Assembly: GCF_004346165.1 (NCBI RefSeq)
Contig: NZ_SLZZ01000005.1
Span: 1 to 64,000 of the forward strand
Length of the DNA stretch: 64,000 nucleotides
Direction of reading: 5' to 3'
DNA from: Muricomes intestini
GTDB lineage: Bacteria; Bacillota; Clostridia; Lachnospirales; Lachnospiraceae
The notes beneath the pieces are model-generated. The model saw only the letters and a list, made by a program, of their open reading frames with translations, was not told the DNA's origin and searched no databases. The position numbers and the translations under genes were made by a program. Shown here piece after piece: positions 62,829 to 64,000 of the stretch. Numbering within the stretch: the first letter of the stretch is position 1; every line of letters begins with the position of its first letter.

Positions 62829-64000
62829 ATGCTGATAGTAAAAAAATTTGGGGGCAGCTCAGTTGCAGACCAGGAGTGCATTTTCCGTGTAGCAGAGCGT
62901 TGCATAGAGGATTACAGGAACGGAAATGAGGTCATTGTTGTATTATCGGCAATGGGCGATACAACAGACCAGTTGATCGAAAAGGCGAAAAACATTACAG
63001 CCCGGCCATCAAAACGAGAAATGGATATGCTGCTCACAACCGGGGAGCAGGTTTCGGTTTCTCTGATGGCTATGGCAATCAATTCACTGGGAGTCCCCGC
63101 AGTTTCTTTGAATGCATTTCAGATAAGAATGCACAGCACTTCTGCATACGGAAGTGCCAGGATGAAGCGCGTGGAGGCGGAACGGATACGCCATGAACTG
63201 GATTCCAAAAAAATTGTAGTCATAACAGGCTTTCAGGGAATAAATAAATACGAGGATTATAGTACTTTAGGGCGGGGCGGCTCCGACACCACAGCTGTAG
63301 CTATTGCAGCCGCAATGCATGCAGATACCTGTGAAATCTACACAGATGTGGACGGTGTATACACAGCAGATCCCCGTGTTGTATCAAATGCAAGGAAATT
63401 GGATACTATCAGTTATGATGAGATGCTGGAACTTGCTTCCCTGGGAGCAAAGGTGCTTCATAACCGATCAGTGGAGATGGCAAAAAAATACGGGGTGCAG
63501 CTGGTGGTACGTTCCAGTATGAACCGGGAAGAAGGAACGGTTGTCAAGGAGGTAGGAAAATTGGAAAAAATGTTAATCAGCGGAGTTGCATCCGATAAGA
63601 ATACATCGAGGATCTCTGTAATCGGAATTGATGATAAGCCCGGCGTGGCATTTAAGATATTCAATACACTTGCGAAAAACAATATTAACGTGGACATCAT
63701 TTTACAGTCCGTAGGCCGTGAGGGGACAAAAGATATCTCCTTTACGGTTGCCCAGGATGACCGGGATGCGACCCTGGAGGTGCTGGAGAAAAATAAAGAG
63801 ATACTGACAATTCAGGAAATCAGCTATGAAGATAATGTGGCGAAAATATCTATCGTAGGGGCGGGCATGATGAGCAATCCGGGAGTTGCGGCCCAAATGT
63901 TTGAAGCACTTTTCAATGCAAATATAAACATAAGCATGATATCCACATCTGAGGTGCGGATAACTGTACTGATAGATGAAAATGATGTAGAGAGGGCCAT
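62829..64000 (+). CDS. lysC: Aspartate kinase, cut by window end
   Basis: About 390 codons are visible of a protein normally near 400. It phosphorylates aspartate, the first step of the lysine, threonine and methionine family. The kinase domain starts LIVKKFGGSSVADQEC, with LLTTGEQVSVSLMAMA, TLGRGGSDTTAVA and EIYTDVDGVYTADPR. Two ACT domains begin near residue 245 (VIGIDDKPGVAFKIF) and 330 (ISIVGAGMMSNPGVAAQMF). The frame is still open at the last base of the window. AGGAGG lies 6 bases before the ATG, and the gene belongs to the hom operon. Confidence 0.95.
   Translation, partial: MLIVKKFGGSSVADQECIFRVAERCIEDYRNGNEVIVVLSAMGDTTDQLIEKAKNITARPSKREMDMLLTTGEQVSVSLMAMAINSLGVPAVSLNAFQIRMHSTSAYGSARMKRVEAERIRHELDSKKIVVITGFQGINKYEDYSTLGRGGSDTTAVAIAAAMHADTCEIYTDVDGVYTADPRVVSNARKLDTISYDEMLELASLGAKVLHNRSVEMAKKYGVQLVVRSSMNREEGTVVKEVGKLEKMLISGVASDKNTSRISVIGIDDKPGVAFKIFNTLAKNNINVDIILQSVGREGTKDISFTVAQDDRDATLEVLEKNKEILTIQEISYEDNVAKISIVGAGMMSNPGVAAQMFEALFNANINISMISTSEVRITVLIDENDVERA

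Overview
The window comes from a low-to-moderate G+C, spore-forming anaerobic Clostridia chromosome, most likely a gut Lachnospiraceae (a Blautia/Clostridium-scindens-like relative). This rests on gene content: spoVT, ytaF, class III fructose bisphosphatase, HPr kinase, ROK glucokinase, AbrB/PadR regulators, a KimA-type transporter, a stand-alone [FeFe]-hydrogenase-like protein and indolepyruvate:ferredoxin oxidoreductase. It also rests on strong AGGAGG ribosome binding sites and TTGACA/TATAAT promoters. The species is not determined. Almost everything is core chromosome; no prophage, CRISPR array, rRNA or tRNA was seen.

Layout. 0-2.4 kb: a decayed accessory edge with an IS91-like transposase start, an intact HpcH/HpaI aldolase, a truncated 2-hydroxyacid dehydrogenase and scraps of two more genes. 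2.4-5.7 kb: purine permease plus adenine deaminase. 5.7-7.5 kb: SOS-type Y-family polymerase plus YolD behind a LexA-box promoter. 7.5-13 kb: YitT, enolase, AEC transporter, YqeY, SpoVT and a small membrane protein. 13-16.4 kb: PadR regulator, old-yellow-enzyme flavoprotein and 3-methyladenine glycosylase. 16.4-23.2 kb: KimA-like K+ transporter, hydrogenase-like protein, Ogt, DedA, DUF5685, DnaJ-domain protein and a membrane protein. 23.3-26.8 kb: two-component system wrapped around an ABC exporter. 26.9-33.6 kb: Dus, YtaF, M23 peptidase, PAP2 phosphatase, CTP synthase, DUF1846. 33.7-43.8 kb: FtsH, UvrC, HPr kinase, glucokinase, PBP1A, YigZ, HPF. 43.9-51.4 kb: TypA, SSB-like protein, DapA, DapB, FBPase, small lipoprotein. 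51.8-56.3 kb: IorAB, phenylacetate-CoA ligase-like protein, eukaryotic-type HisA. 56.4-64 kb: SecA, RF2 with a programmed +1 frameshift, then the aspartate-family run hom / proposed homoserine kinase / aspartate kinase, the last cut by the window end.

Genes that work together: adenine uptake and deamination; translesion polymerase and its YolD partner; regulator, sensor and exporter in the 23-27 kb cluster; HPr kinase with glucokinase in sugar control; dapA, dapB, hom, the proposed homoserine kinase and lysC in lysine/threonine synthesis; iorA, iorB and paaK in aryl-pyruvate oxidation to aryl-CoA.

The most distinctive feature is a dense set of non-coding repeats that look like non-autonomous mobile elements. 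At least four families are recognisable by comparing copies within the window. Family A (TIR near GATACCAGGGTCAAAAGG) has two complete copies with 7-8 bp target duplications. Family B (GGGGTCTGACCC ends) sits just after stop codons, looks like a mobile terminator and supplies the stop codon of pyrG. Family C is built on a CATTTCC palindrome. Families D/E have GTAAC/GTTAT ends, long perfect stems and near-perfect 8-bp flanking duplications. I found no clear new multi-gene defence or biosynthetic system; the repeats are the best candidate for undescribed biology.
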